64,000 nucleotides of DNA from Oceanospirillum sp964342385 (GCA_964342385.1 CAYFGP010000002.1:87628-151627); one strand, 5' to 3'. Counted from the first letter of the stretch, positions 18,001-26,902 are shown. The notes: a model not told the origin generated them from the sequence alone. Numbers and translations are program-made.

Positions 18001-18652
18001 GTTATGTGATATTCAGATGCCCATTATGGATGGCTATCAAGCCACAGAGCAGATCCGGCAACAACTGGCGCTGGCAGAACTGCCCATTGTAGCGATGACA
18101 GCCAATGCCATGACCGGCGATAAAGAGCGCTGTCTGGAAGCCGGCATGAATGAACATATCAGCAAGCCCGTAGACCCGGATACCCTGACGGAAAGTCTGA
18201 TCCGTTGGATCAAACCGAGACCGGCTACAGACTTTCCGACTCAGCCCAACATAGAGTTAGTGGAAAAGGCTTCCGAGATAGAGTTACCGGCAGAACAAAC
18301 CTGGTTGGCACATATTCCAGGCTGTAATCTGGAACAAGCCTTACGTAAGTTAAGTGATGATCCGGAATTGATGGAAGACCTCTTACAGGACTTTCTGATC
18401 AACTATCACGATGTGCTGCCAACCCTGAATAATATCCTGGAAAATATGCCAGATGCGGAGCATAGTCTGCGTTTGATTCATACGCTAAAAGGTCTGATGG
18501 GAACCTTTGCCTTTACCGAAGCCGAAGCTGCGGCGATTGAGTTAGAGCAGGCGATGAAGGCGGGCAACGATACCGCAAGCCGACAAGCTTATCAGACGCT
18601 GAATCAAACCCTGGCACCCATTCAGGAGTATCTGTTACAGCATCTGTCCTAG
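15035..18652 (+). CDS. Hybrid sensor histidine kinase (PAS repeats-HisKA-HATPase-REC-REC-HPt)
   Basis: This 1205-residue multidomain kinase has one N-terminal membrane helix (residues 4-23) and no sizeable periplasmic domain, so sensing is probably cytoplasmic. PAS-type modules follow at about 40-160 (TAVDGIICIDLQGIIIRFNP), 170-290, 300-415 and 425-540. HisKA has SHEIRTPMNAIIGLS with His561. The HATPase domain has GTGLGLAISKHLVEQMGG. Two receiver domains have phosphoacceptors Asp848 (DWQMPDLEG) and Asp992 (CDIQMPIMDGYQATEQI). A C-terminal HPt domain has HTLKGLMGTFAF, His1149. All phosphorelay residues are present. The layout resembles BarA-like unorthodox kinases, but no response regulator is nearby, so the output is unknown. 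AAGGG precedes the ATG. Confidence 0.95.
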   Translation: MVPFDLILALLTGFLACGLMVYIKDRYWDTKPADNEQEIHLQSILDTAVDGIICIDLQGIIIRFNPAAERLFGYSSQEVMGTNISMLMPEPYRSQHDSFLKNYLNKRSETDASSRAVGLGREVVGLKKTGETFPLYLAVSEVITDQKIFYTGIVRDLTEEKRNKHALQEKTDYFNALINNSSELLAILDLEGRVIVANQIALNIAQQSLENLKDTYFWQGPWWHHDGSQQMRVKQALDKAAKGISSHFEVTHKDPFGRTLYIDFKLTPIFDNQGKVILLLPEGTDITPLKKAESKLSHALDEQDAILNSQPGGVIKLSADGTLLYVNQGFRDLYDFPATLAQAGRPIQDIFHFMANRGDLGQGEEDLLVEQALANLQQHKDSSYQRSLANGRVLEIFCNEVSDQGSILTIVDITQKNQAQEQMFCLMESSPVGAAVVRENGELAYCNQALLDLLSYSSEELLGHKAINLFAESCDLPNLMQRLEGNDQLLDIDTKLKTRDGSQLWGELSIYKAEYDDKPAYFAWLYDITQRKEAEQTLAQAKEAADNANQMKSDFLANMSHEIRTPMNAIIGLSQLAYENDPDSNQANYLDTIHQSAKGLLGIINDILDFSKIEAGKLDIEASPFDLDEVIEYLARMTSLKAEEKGLELLFSFPTDIPRLLVGDSLRLGQILLNLCTNAIKFTDYGEVLVQAKVELLNGQNIQLHFEVKDTGIGMSQEQIDSLFKPFTQADASTTRRFGGTGLGLAISKHLVEQMGGQLSVDSQLGQGSCFSFSIQCQKQPDTQQKNMLLDDVDNLKVLVADDNEHAREIIGTMITSFGFQVDYAHNGNQALSMLTQSDSAYDLAVIDWQMPDLEGTELIQRYQDTPQDKHTRCILVTAHGRQSFGWLRKQPGVADLILKPVNASLLLDSMANLLGADQIHRASKQSHIQDYCQQLASIAGARVLVAEDNMINQQVALELLEKRGMRVTLANNGWEAVEYLKEETFDLMLCDIQMPIMDGYQATEQIRQQLALAELPIVAMTANAMTGDKERCLEAGMNEHISKPVDPDTLTESLIRWIKPRPATDFPTQPNIELVEKASEIELPAEQTWLAHIPGCNLEQALRKLSDDPELMEDLLQDFLINYHDVLPTLNNILENMPDAEHSLRLIHTLKGLMGTFAFTEAEAAAIELEQAMKAGNDTASRQAYQTLNQTLAPIQEYLLQHLS

Positions 18653-18672
18653 CACCTGTTATGACACTTGTT

Positions 18673-19731
18673 TTAGTTCTGGTTTAGACACGACTCTAAT
18701 GCCTGAACTAAGCGGGCTAACGACTGCGGATTATCAACCAGTCCAAAACGCAGCCAGGAGTTTTGAGCAAAATACCGTACCCAAATGCCTTGTTGTGCCA
18801 GTTGCTGCTGTAATTGCTGAGCATCGGGGTGATAACAGGTATAAAACAGCGAGGTATGACCGATTGCTCTGCCCTGAGATTGAGGCTGGGACTGAGACTC
18901 AAACACGCTGTCCAGCTGCTGCCTCTGCAAAGTCATCTGTGCGCTAAGCTGAGCTCTGGCTCGACCGTGCCACTCCCGATCCAGTAACAGCTGTTGTGTC
19001 AGATAGGCACTGACACCATTCAGGTGCCAGGGGCCTAACCCCTGACGAATAGGCTCCAGCAACGTCTGATGACATAAAACAAAACCACTGCGAATCCCGG
19101 CCAGGCCAAAAAACTTCCCAATGGAACGCAGTACTATCAGCCCGTCTTGCTGAGCCTGTCGCGCTAAAGAACACTCAGCCTGCTCCTGCTCGGCTAAAGC
19201 ATCCATAAAGGCTTCATCCACAATCAACCAGCCATTACGGCTCGCCAGTCTCTGTTGCAGCTTGAGCAGACGCACCTGGGGATATCGCTGCCCACCAGGA
19301 TTATTGGGATTAATCACGACAACGACATCACACATCTCTGCCGCTTGCTCCAGCTCATCATCACAGTAAATCATCACCTTGTGACCGGCTTTTAGCCAGC
19401 ACCAGGCGTGTTCCTGATAGCCGACCTCAGGCACAGCAACACAAGCGTTGTGCCTTAATTTGGGCAAGAGCTCAATAATCTGCTGGGAACCACTGACCGG
19501 CCAAAGCGATTCCTGCTGATAATACTCAGCCGCAACGGTCAGCAGAGCGGAGTAGTCTTCAGGCAGATGAGTGAAACAGTCAGTAGGTATCTGTGGAATT
19601 GGCCAGGGTTGAGGGTTTAATCCCGCCGACAGATCTAACCAATCATCCGGGGAAATAGCGCTATGCTGGGCTTTTGCCCGTGCCAGATCACCGCCGTGTT
19701 GGGGTGGCGACTGCCAGTTAAGTGTTTTCAT
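18673..19731 (-). CDS. cobD: L-threonine-O-3-phosphate decarboxylase
   Basis: This is a PLP enzyme of aminotransferase fold I, which makes (R)-1-amino-2-propanol phosphate, the linker between the corrin ring and nucleotide loop of cobalamin. It is called CobD in Salmonella and CobC in Pseudomonas. Visible motifs are HGGDLARAKA near the N-terminus, LDLSAGLNPQPWP, INPNNPGGQRYP, VDEAFMDAL and the PLP-lysine region SIGKFFGLAGIRSGF. Its 352 residues are typical. It lies 108 bp downstream of cbiB on the same strand, and the product feeds CbiB directly. It is convergent with the hybrid kinase gene, only 20 bp away. Confidence 0.9.
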   Translation of the reverse strand: MKTLNWQSPPQHGGDLARAKAQHSAISPDDWLDLSAGLNPQPWPIPQIPTDCFTHLPEDYSALLTVAAEYYQQESLWPVSGSQQIIELLPKLRHNACVAVPEVGYQEHAWCWLKAGHKVMIYCDDELEQAAEMCDVVVVINPNNPGGQRYPQVRLLKLQQRLASRNGWLIVDEAFMDALAEQEQAECSLARQAQQDGLIVLRSIGKFFGLAGIRSGFVLCHQTLLEPIRQGLGPWHLNGVSAYLTQQLLLDREWHGRARAQLSAQMTLQRQQLDSVFESQSQPQSQGRAIGHTSLFYTCYHPDAQQLQQQLAQQGIWVRYFAQNSWLRFGLVDNPQSLARLVQALESCLNQN

Positions 19732-19839
19732 TCAGTTCTTTCATTAAAGAGTTATCACAGTGGCTCGCTTATTCAGGACTCTATTAGGTTTTATCAAAAG
19801 CTTGATCAAAACACTTTCGAAACACTTGATGAAAAAACC

Positions 19840-21000
19840 TTATAAATAAAGCACCCAATATATGACAGCGACACCACTCAGGACACATAACCAAATCCAC
19901 TGACTTCTCAGCAGCAGCTGTACCGTACGCTGAATATCATTGGCTTCAGGGGCCCGGCTGACACCTAAAGCAGGACGCTCTTTCCATTGACCATGGTAAT
20001 TATCGCCACCACCTAAAATGACTTTCAGTGCACCGGCACCCGCCGCCATCACAGGACCTGCGTTAGGGCTTTCCCACTGCCCGCCCTGATACTGCCAACA
20101 GCGAATGCCCCAGTGCCAACTGCCACAACAGCAATAAACCACCGCCGTTAAACGAGCAGGAATATAGTTCAGCACATCATCCAAACGTGCCGCAGCCCAA
20201 CCAAAGTGCAACATACGTGGTGTCTTATAGCCCCACATGGCATCCAGTGTATTGGCCAAACGATACAGCACTACACCAGGCGCACCGGCCAGGGCAAACC
20301 AGAACAGAGGAGCAAAAATAGCATCACTACCATTTTCCAGACCGGATTCAATAGCAGCACGGGAAACACGATGAGCATCCATATCAGAGGTATCCCGGCT
20401 GACAATCCAACCCACCTTTTCTCTTGCCTGCTGTAAATCACCACTCTGCAATGGTTGATAGATCCACTGCAGGTGCTCTGCCAAACTGCGGGCGCCCAGG
20501 GCAAAATAGAGGCATAGAGCATTTACCACTAACAGCACAATAAATAGGATCAGCTGCGTTAGTACCGACCATAAACCCTGTCCTTGCTCCTGACTCACCT
20601 CTGTTGATAAATCACTCGGCAGAAGCAGATCAAGAACAGTCACCGGAGCGGAGAAATAAAACAAGACGCAGGGCAGAGGTAACACCAATAGACACCAGCT
20701 GATTAAGCCGAGTAAACGATTGGCCCATTTATCCTCTGCATCTGCTGCATCACTATTCACGTCACTGCTATTCAATTCACTGCTATCAGCCTTATCGTTA
20801 TCCATCTCATGGCTATGCCCATTGTCGCTATCTTTGCGGGTCTTTTGAGCAGAAGCAGGATTTTGTCTTAACTCTAACCAGCTGGCCAGATTACCAAAAC
20901 CCACCAAAGGGTGGAGACGGGAAGGTTCACCCCATAAACGATCCAGGCACCAGCCTAACCACAACGCCAGCACAATAATTTCTGGAGAGAAAAACAACAT
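19840..21000 (-). CDS. cbiB: Adenosylcobinamide-phosphate synthase CbiB
   Basis: This membrane protein amidates adenosylcobyric acid with aminopropanol phosphate (CbiB in Salmonella, CobD in Pseudomonas). Motifs are LGWCLDRLWGEPSRLHPLVGFGN near residue 15-37, SRDTSDMDAHRVSRAAIESG, NTLDAMWGYKT and a C-terminal region with NAGPVMAAGAGAL and LGGGDNYHGQWKERP. The 386-residue length is above the usual 310-320. A hydrophilic acidic insertion at roughly residues 55-95, rich in Asp, Asn and Ser, accounts for the excess. It is divergent from cobQ with a 200-bp gap, and cobD follows. Confidence 0.92.
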   Translation of the reverse strand: MLFFSPEIIVLALWLGWCLDRLWGEPSRLHPLVGFGNLASWLELRQNPASAQKTRKDSDNGHSHEMDNDKADSSELNSSDVNSDAADAEDKWANRLLGLISWCLLVLPLPCVLFYFSAPVTVLDLLLPSDLSTEVSQEQGQGLWSVLTQLILFIVLLVVNALCLYFALGARSLAEHLQWIYQPLQSGDLQQAREKVGWIVSRDTSDMDAHRVSRAAIESGLENGSDAIFAPLFWFALAGAPGVVLYRLANTLDAMWGYKTPRMLHFGWAAARLDDVLNYIPARLTAVVYCCCGSWHWGIRCWQYQGGQWESPNAGPVMAAGAGALKVILGGGDNYHGQWKERPALGVSRAPEANDIQRTVQLLLRSQWIWLCVLSGVAVIYWVLYL

Positions 21001-21201
21001 AGCCTTGAGTATCCTTTAGGGTTTAACCCAATTCTGTCTGATCAGGGTTTTATCTTGGTTAGACGAGTTTGTCTGGCTTGCATTACGGCAGACAACGGAG
21101 CTGATAAATAAGCGATTGGCTGAGGTTATCCCGCTACAAAGCAGGTATTATAACTTCAGTCGTAGAAACCCACTAATGAGTTGTATCTAAAGGATTTTTC
21201 A
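21001..21201. promoter_or_regulatory. Divergent promoter region between cbiB and cobQ
   Basis: This 201-bp gap must drive cbiB-cobD leftward and cobQ rightward. A cobalamin riboswitch was looked for on both strands; no B12-box was recognised. Regulation is therefore unresolved. Confidence 0.4.
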
Positions 21202-22701
21202 ATGCGTTCAGCCACGCTGATGATTCAAGGCACCACCTCAGATGCCGGAAAAAGCGCCGTTGTCACAGGCCTATGTCGTCTACTGGCCCGCAAAGGCATC
21301 AGTATTGTTCCTTTTAAGCCACAAAATATGGCGCTCAACAGTGCGGTCACTGTAGACGGTGGTGAGATTGGCCGCGCTCAGGCGGCTCAGGCTCAAGCCT
21401 GTTATCTCAAGCCTCATACGGATATGAATCCTGTGCTACTGAAGCCTAACTCCGACACCGGTGCTCAGGTAATTATTCAGGGCAAGGCGGTGACCAATAT
21501 GAACGCCAGGGTGTACCACAACTATAAAAAAGTGGCGATGGATGCTGTACTGGATAGCTACCAGCGTCTGCAGCGGCAATATCAGGTGATTTTGGTAGAA
21601 GGCGCAGGCAGCCCGGCAGAGATCAATCTAAGAGACCGAGATATCGCCAATATGGGTTTTGCTGAAGCGGTGGATTGCCCGGTATTGATCGTGGCAGATA
21701 TCGATAAAGGTGGGGTTTTTGCCCATCTGGTCGGTACTCTGGATCTACTGTCAGCCAGTGAACAAGAACGTACTAAGGGTTTTATTATCAACCGTTTTCG
21801 TGGTGATATCTCCCTACTGCAACCGGGTAACGATTGGCTGGAACAGCGCACTAAAAAACCTGTGCTGTCTGTTCTGCCCTATCTTCATGGTTTATGTCTG
21901 GAAGCCGAGGACGGTGTTAATCAAGCTCCCGACCAAGCCAAAGAAAAAGACAACCTGCGTGTGGTTGTCCCTGTTTTTCCTCGCATCAGTAATCACACCG
22001 ATTTTGATCCCCTGCGTCAGCACCCCCAGGTGGATTTTCACTTTGTGCCCTCGGATCAAATACCACCACCGGCAGATCTGGTGATACTCCCCGGCAGTAA
22101 AAGTGTGCAGGCCGATCTCAATTGGCTGCGTCAGCAAGGCTGGGAAGGTTACCTACAAAAACATCTGCGTTATGGCGGTAAGCTGTTGGGGATTTGTGGT
22201 GGCTGGCAGATGCTGGGTCAATGGCTACATGATCCAGAAGGTATTGAAGGCGAGGCGAAAAGCATTCCTGGCCTGGGTTATCTGGAGACCGAAACCACAC
22301 TGGAAAAAGAGAAGCAGCTGAAAAATACTCAGGGTAGCCTGCTACTTGATCCGGCGCTGAATATTCCCGTCAATGGTTATGAGATCCATGCCGGTATTAC
22401 CACGGGTTCAGCCCTCAGCCAGCCTTTGCTGGAGCTGGCATCCGGCCCTGATGGCGCTGTTTCTGAGGATAAACAGATTGCCGGTTGCTATCTGCATGGC
22501 CTATTTGATCAGCCCGAGGCCTGCCAGGCACTGCTGCAATGGGCCGGGTTAGAGCAAGCCAAAACATTTAATATTCATGCCCTTTACGACGCCTCCATTG
22601 ACCGTATAGCCGATGCCATCGAACAACATATGGATATGGCAGCATTGGAGCAGCTACTGAACTTATCTGCAGGCCAACTGCAATCCCAAGCGGATTTATA
22701 A
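21202..22701 (+). CDS. cobQ: Cobyric acid synthase
   Basis: This glutamine-dependent amidotransferase (CobQ/CbiP) amidates four carboxyl groups of adenosylcobyrinic acid a,c-diamide. The N-terminal dethiobiotin-synthetase-like ATPase domain has MIQGTTSDAGKSAVVTGL, PFKPQNMALNS and VEGAGSPAEINLRDRDIANM. The C-terminal class I-like glutaminase domain has LLGICGGWQMLGQ with the nucleophilic Cys, and GCYLHGLFDQPE with a His. The 499 residues are typical. AAGGA lies before the ATG at 21202; an in-frame TTG at 21181 adds seven unneeded residues. CobQ makes the substrate that CbiB then uses. Confidence 0.95.
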   Translation: MRSATLMIQGTTSDAGKSAVVTGLCRLLARKGISIVPFKPQNMALNSAVTVDGGEIGRAQAAQAQACYLKPHTDMNPVLLKPNSDTGAQVIIQGKAVTNMNARVYHNYKKVAMDAVLDSYQRLQRQYQVILVEGAGSPAEINLRDRDIANMGFAEAVDCPVLIVADIDKGGVFAHLVGTLDLLSASEQERTKGFIINRFRGDISLLQPGNDWLEQRTKKPVLSVLPYLHGLCLEAEDGVNQAPDQAKEKDNLRVVVPVFPRISNHTDFDPLRQHPQVDFHFVPSDQIPPPADLVILPGSKSVQADLNWLRQQGWEGYLQKHLRYGGKLLGICGGWQMLGQWLHDPEGIEGEAKSIPGLGYLETETTLEKEKQLKNTQGSLLLDPALNIPVNGYEIHAGITTGSALSQPLLELASGPDGAVSEDKQIAGCYLHGLFDQPEACQALLQWAGLEQAKTFNIHALYDASIDRIADAIEQHMDMAALEQLLNLSAGQLQSQADL

Positions 22702-22737
22702 GCACTACTCAGAATCTAAAGACCAGCAAGCTCTCAA

Positions 22738-24678
22738 TTAAAATGCGTTATGCTGGTCTAATTCCAACAGATAACTGTAACTGACCACACAGTTTCTGCC
22801 CTGAGATTTGGCTTTATTCAGCGCCAAATCAGCCTCTTTAGTTAAACGGCTGATACTGGCTTCATCAGCCTGGCAACTGCTTAGGCCAAAACTGGCACTG
22901 ATATGAAAGCTAAGATCCTGCTCATTATGGTTATGTAATATCACTGCCCTTTGCTGAATACGTAGCCGTAGTGACTCGGCTTCCAGTAAAGCTTGATCCT
23001 CACTCATATCCAGGGCAAACAGGGCAAAGGATTCCCCTTCCATCCGGCAAACCCAGTGTTCTTTCTGGCACCACTGCTCCAGTAACAAAGCAACATCCTT
23101 CATTACCTGATCCGCAGCAAAAAAGCCGTATTGGGCACTGATCTGCTTGAACCGGTCAATATCCAGTAAAATCAAAGCAACGGGCTGCTCAGACAATACC
23201 ATGCCCTGTACACGCTGCTGGCACTCCTTCTGAAAAGTGCCGTGTCGAAGTAAGCCGGTGAGTTCGTCATACCGTTGCAGATACTTTAATTCATCCTGAA
23301 TCGTATCCAGCTCATCCACCTTGGTAGCCACTTCCCCGCTAACCAGATCAACCCGGCTCTGTAGCTTATCCCGCTGCGCTGCTAAACGCTGGTTAAGTTG
23401 TTCCAAGTGGGCCTGTTGTCGGGTTCGACTCACCGCTAACAGGAATATCTGCACAATAATAAAACAGACCAATCCCATGGGTAGCCAGTCACTGCCACTT
23501 AACCATTGTTGATACAGTAAGACATCATGAATAGCAGTCAGCACACATAAACCGACCACCATCGCCTGCGGTAATAGACTGCGCCAATGTTGCTGACGGT
23601 GCTTCACTAAATAAGCCATGGCAATAATCAGCAAGAATAGATGCCACAACATCAGTGGTGACTCCAGCCATACAATCCCTCCCTGTGGAATCAGCAGCAA
23701 TAGAGGCGATAAACACAGCTGCGACCACAACATTCTCCGCATCCAGGCAGGAGCAACCAAATCCAGGTGGCTTTGTAACCAAAAGATAAAACAGGGCACC
23801 AATAAACTTTGAGCCATACAGTTCAGTCGCAATGCCCACAGCCATTGATCCTGCAGCACAAACCAGCCCATCACCGTATAGCCTTCGCTGTAGATATACA
23901 GCGTAACCGCTAGGCTAAACAAGCTTAAAGCCCATAAACCTTTTTCGTAGCGATAGCGCACCAAAAATTGTAAAAAGAACAGCACTGCAGCAATGGCTGC
24001 CAGGGCACCAGCCAAAGCTTGCTGCAACTCACCAGAGGCAAAGTATTCCTGCACAAAGCCGGCATCCCCTAACAACAGACTACGAATCGGGGCCGGCTCA
24101 GCATCAACCAGATTAGCTAACTGTAGAATCAAAACACCTCGGCTATGTTGCTTAGGCAGGTACGCCAAACGGTGTCCTGCATAAGGGGTAAACAGCGCCT
24201 CATTTTGGCTGACTTTGCCACCCGAAGCGATCAACTGGTGATTCCAAAACAGCTTAAAAGCCGTCGCCATCTCAGGAATAAAGATCGCCAGGGGCTGTTC
24301 AGGTAGATGCCTTAACTCCAGTACATAGGTGGCGTAACACCCCTCTTTTGTCTGCAAAGCCATATGTGAGCAATCCAGCAACCCTTGGGGTAAAAACTGA
24401 TTGGTCGGAATAGGACGACTACTGAGATCTTTTAACAACAGCAGCTGTTGGGGATAAAACAGCCACTCCCCCTGAATAGCAAACAGCTCATTACTATCAA
24501 AAGGCCAGTACTGCAGATCCAACACACCATTCTGTGCTTCCAGCTCTGAGTGATCACTCCAGGCCAGAGGAGCTTTTATCGAACACAGCAACAGGCATAA
24601 CATCAACAAAGTACCATGCCATGACGCAAGAACGAGTGAGGGAATACGTGCAGTTGATATAGCTTTATCAGTCATCAC
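22738..24678 (-). CDS. 7TM-DISM membrane protein with degenerate GGDEF domain
   Basis: This 646-residue protein has an N-terminal membrane helix, an extracytoplasmic carbohydrate-binding-like 7TMR-DISM extracellular region (about 55-200), seven membrane helices (about 215-400), a coiled coil (about 410-455) and a C-terminal GGDEF-like domain. YDELTGLLRHGTF and ILLDIDRFKQISAQYGFFAAD are intact, but the active-site motif is R-M-E-G-E-S-F instead of R-Y-G-G-D/E-E-F. The first Gly is replaced by Glu and the catalytic Glu by Ser. Loss of cyclase activity is therefore likely. Its start overlaps the end of the next upstream gene by 11 bp, so the two are translationally linked. It may be a regulatory or nucleotide-sensing partner. 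Confidence 0.88.
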   Translation of the reverse strand: MMTDKAISTARIPSLVLASWHGTLLMLCLLLCSIKAPLAWSDHSELEAQNGVLDLQYWPFDSNELFAIQGEWLFYPQQLLLLKDLSSRPIPTNQFLPQGLLDCSHMALQTKEGCYATYVLELRHLPEQPLAIFIPEMATAFKLFWNHQLIASGGKVSQNEALFTPYAGHRLAYLPKQHSRGVLILQLANLVDAEPAPIRSLLLGDAGFVQEYFASGELQQALAGALAAIAAVLFFLQFLVRYRYEKGLWALSLFSLAVTLYIYSEGYTVMGWFVLQDQWLWALRLNCMAQSLLVPCFIFWLQSHLDLVAPAWMRRMLWSQLCLSPLLLLIPQGGIVWLESPLMLWHLFLLIIAMAYLVKHRQQHWRSLLPQAMVVGLCVLTAIHDVLLYQQWLSGSDWLPMGLVCFIIVQIFLLAVSRTRQQAHLEQLNQRLAAQRDKLQSRVDLVSGEVATKVDELDTIQDELKYLQRYDELTGLLRHGTFQKECQQRVQGMVLSEQPVALILLDIDRFKQISAQYGFFAADQVMKDVALLLEQWCQKEHWVCRMEGESFALFALDMSEDQALLEAESLRLRIQQRAVILHNHNEQDLSFHISASFGLSSCQADEASISRLTKEADLALNKAKSQGRNCVVSYSYLLELDQHNAF

Positions 24679-26686
24679 TGTAGCCTCTGCCCTTCACAAC
24701 AGCCCTATCGCCCTCTGTGTTAAACACAGTTTCAGCCTGAGTGTTAAAGTCTTTTTCTGGCAAGACCTTTGCCGCTCTTACACTTGTTTTCTGGGAGCGT
24801 TGTTTAAACCTGCGCTTATTTCTCTGGTGATGCACATCATCAGCCGCTCTGGCCAAGAGTGTGTCTAAAGAAACCTCATCATCACTTGTGCTACTGGTAA
24901 TGCCCACCGATACGGTGAAACGAAATACCTCTCCGGGCTGACTTAAGATAGGCACCTGCATACGCGCCACATCCTGCTGTATCTTCTGAGCCACTTTAGC
25001 GGCCTGCTCAGCATCACTCCCCCCTAACCAGAAAACAAATTCATCACCACCGTAGCGGGCAGGAATCCAATCAAATTTCCCTTCACTTGCCTTGGTTAAT
25101 AGTTGAGCAACCCGATACAGCACACCTTCAGCAAACTCTCGGCCATGCTCATCATTGATTTGTTTAAAGTGATCAATATCAATCATAACGACCGAAAAGC
25201 TACTGCGCTGATTACGATCAATACGGCGCATAATCTGCTGAATAAACGCATGACGATTACTCAAGCCTGTCAGTTCATCTTCACTTTGCAGCTGTTGAAA
25301 CTCGACGCGTTTTTGCTCCAGCTCTCGATTTCTCAGCTGCAGTTCCTGAGTATCCTCATTGAGCTGATTTTCCAAGGTGGCCGTATCATCCTGTAAACGG
25401 TGATTTAACTGGATAATCCACAACTGCTCGTGAGTGCGGAAAAAAGCCAAAAACCCCACCTGAGAGATCAGAAAGAGTAATACCCCCAACGGCATCAGAC
25501 TGGTATCGGTTCCCCCCCAAAAAAACGCGTCTACCCGGCCCAAAAAGAACACACCCAAGTCATGCAAGATACTGGCAAATAACGCAAAACCACCAAAGGC
25601 CAGAATACGAATGCCCGCACGATTTAAGAGAAATAAGCGCACCACTATCGCTACCGTTAATAGGATACATGCACTCATATAGGCCAACAGTGGGTACAAA
25701 AGTTCGGTAAATAACACGCTGGGTGTAAGCAGAATCAATAACAGCAGAAAGAGTGATAACCAAGGCAGATATTTTGCTAACCCCGGTTGTGCATCCGACT
25801 CATATAGCGCCCCCAACCATTTAATAAACAAGGGGATAGCACAGGCAAAACCAATGTATTCAAGACGAACGGCGATCTCCCAGGGGAAAGCATCAAACAG
25901 GGTTGCAAAAGCCCCTAACCCTGTCGTGCCTGTGTAACCTGCCAGCACTAGTGCAAACAAGGCGATCCATAACAGCTCTTTATGTTTCGGTACATGGGCA
26001 AACTCCAGCAGCATTAAAACCCCTGCCAGTAATGCTAGGCAGATGACCACGCCTTCCAGCAAGATATTATTACGGTAATAAGCCTGCCAATGTTCATAAG
26101 GGGCTATGATCATCGCTTCGTGAACTCCGCCCCTGGCATGGCCATAATTACTCACCTGCAGTGTGAGCCGAGCATCGGGTCTTAACATGCCCAGATACAC
26201 TACCTTATCGCCAAAATAGCCTTCTATCTCATCAGGGTGTACCGAACTGACACCACCAGAGGCAATTTCTCTGTCATCCAGAAATAAACGAAAGCTGTTT
26301 TTAATCTCAGGAATCAGTAAACCCAGCTCGATCTGTTGTGGAATATCACTTAATGACAACACATACGTCGTAGCATGACGCCTGGGCCCGGTTGAATGCC
26401 AGACATCCGGCACGGCGATCGGTGAGGAATGCACCATATTTTCAGCGACAGCTTCAGGGTTTAATAACTGATCGGGAAAACTGAGCCATTGACCGGATAA
26501 TGGCTGTGGAAGGCTGGTTTGAGGGTACCAGAAAGTCAGGGAAAGCTGCCCTTGTTCCGCCTGTAACGTCAGTGTTTCACGCTTTCTTTGATCCAGATTC
26601 AGTACAAAATAACTGGATAATAGTAACAACAGACTAATGTAGAAAAAGCCACTTAACAGGCCGCTATCCATACGAAAATGGCGCAT
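24668..26686 (-). CDS. 7TM-DISM diguanylate cyclase
   Basis: This protein of about 672 residues has the same architecture as its downstream partner: N-terminal membrane helix, extracytoplasmic DISM domain, seven membrane helices, coiled coil and GGDEF domain. The catalytic motif ARYGGDEFVFWLGG is canonical, with DELTGLSNRHAF and VMIDIDHFKQINDEHGREF before it, so synthesis of c-di-GMP from GTP is expected. No RxxD inhibitory site precedes GGDEF. A basic C-terminal tail (QRNKRRFKQRSQK) follows the domain. GGCGGAG lies 5 nt before the ATG at 26686; the frame extends to an ATG at 26707 without a better site. The ligand of the sensor domain is unknown. Confidence 0.92.
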   Translation of the reverse strand: MRHFRMDSGLLSGFFYISLLLLLSSYFVLNLDQRKRETLTLQAEQGQLSLTFWYPQTSLPQPLSGQWLSFPDQLLNPEAVAENMVHSSPIAVPDVWHSTGPRRHATTYVLSLSDIPQQIELGLLIPEIKNSFRLFLDDREIASGGVSSVHPDEIEGYFGDKVVYLGMLRPDARLTLQVSNYGHARGGVHEAMIIAPYEHWQAYYRNNILLEGVVICLALLAGVLMLLEFAHVPKHKELLWIALFALVLAGYTGTTGLGAFATLFDAFPWEIAVRLEYIGFACAIPLFIKWLGALYESDAQPGLAKYLPWLSLFLLLLILLTPSVLFTELLYPLLAYMSACILLTVAIVVRLFLLNRAGIRILAFGGFALFASILHDLGVFFLGRVDAFFWGGTDTSLMPLGVLLFLISQVGFLAFFRTHEQLWIIQLNHRLQDDTATLENQLNEDTQELQLRNRELEQKRVEFQQLQSEDELTGLSNRHAFIQQIMRRIDRNQRSSFSVVMIDIDHFKQINDEHGREFAEGVLYRVAQLLTKASEGKFDWIPARYGGDEFVFWLGGSDAEQAAKVAQKIQQDVARMQVPILSQPGEVFRFTVSVGITSSTSDDEVSLDTLLARAADDVHHQRNKRRFKQRSQKTSVRAAKVLPEKDFNTQAETVFNTEGDRAVVKGRGYSDD

Positions 26687-26902
26687 CAAAACTCCGCCTG
26701 GTCCCATCCGAAAGGCCTAAGAATTTACCATAGAAGCCCGCTCAGCCAAACGACAAAATTTCTTACTATGATTGCTATTGCCAGCAGCAAAAGTGCCTGC
26801 TTTTTTAGCATTAATTAATTTTTCTCTATCTCTTTGGTGAATAAGAGCAATGCCAGAGCACACAAGTTTGTTACACTCGCGCTTTTGCGCGAAATAAAAG
26901 TT

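Noticed and set aside
21001..21201. Cobalamin riboswitch upstream of cobQ or cbiB
   Set aside because: No B12-box-like sequence was seen on either strand, although a covariance-model search could not be run.
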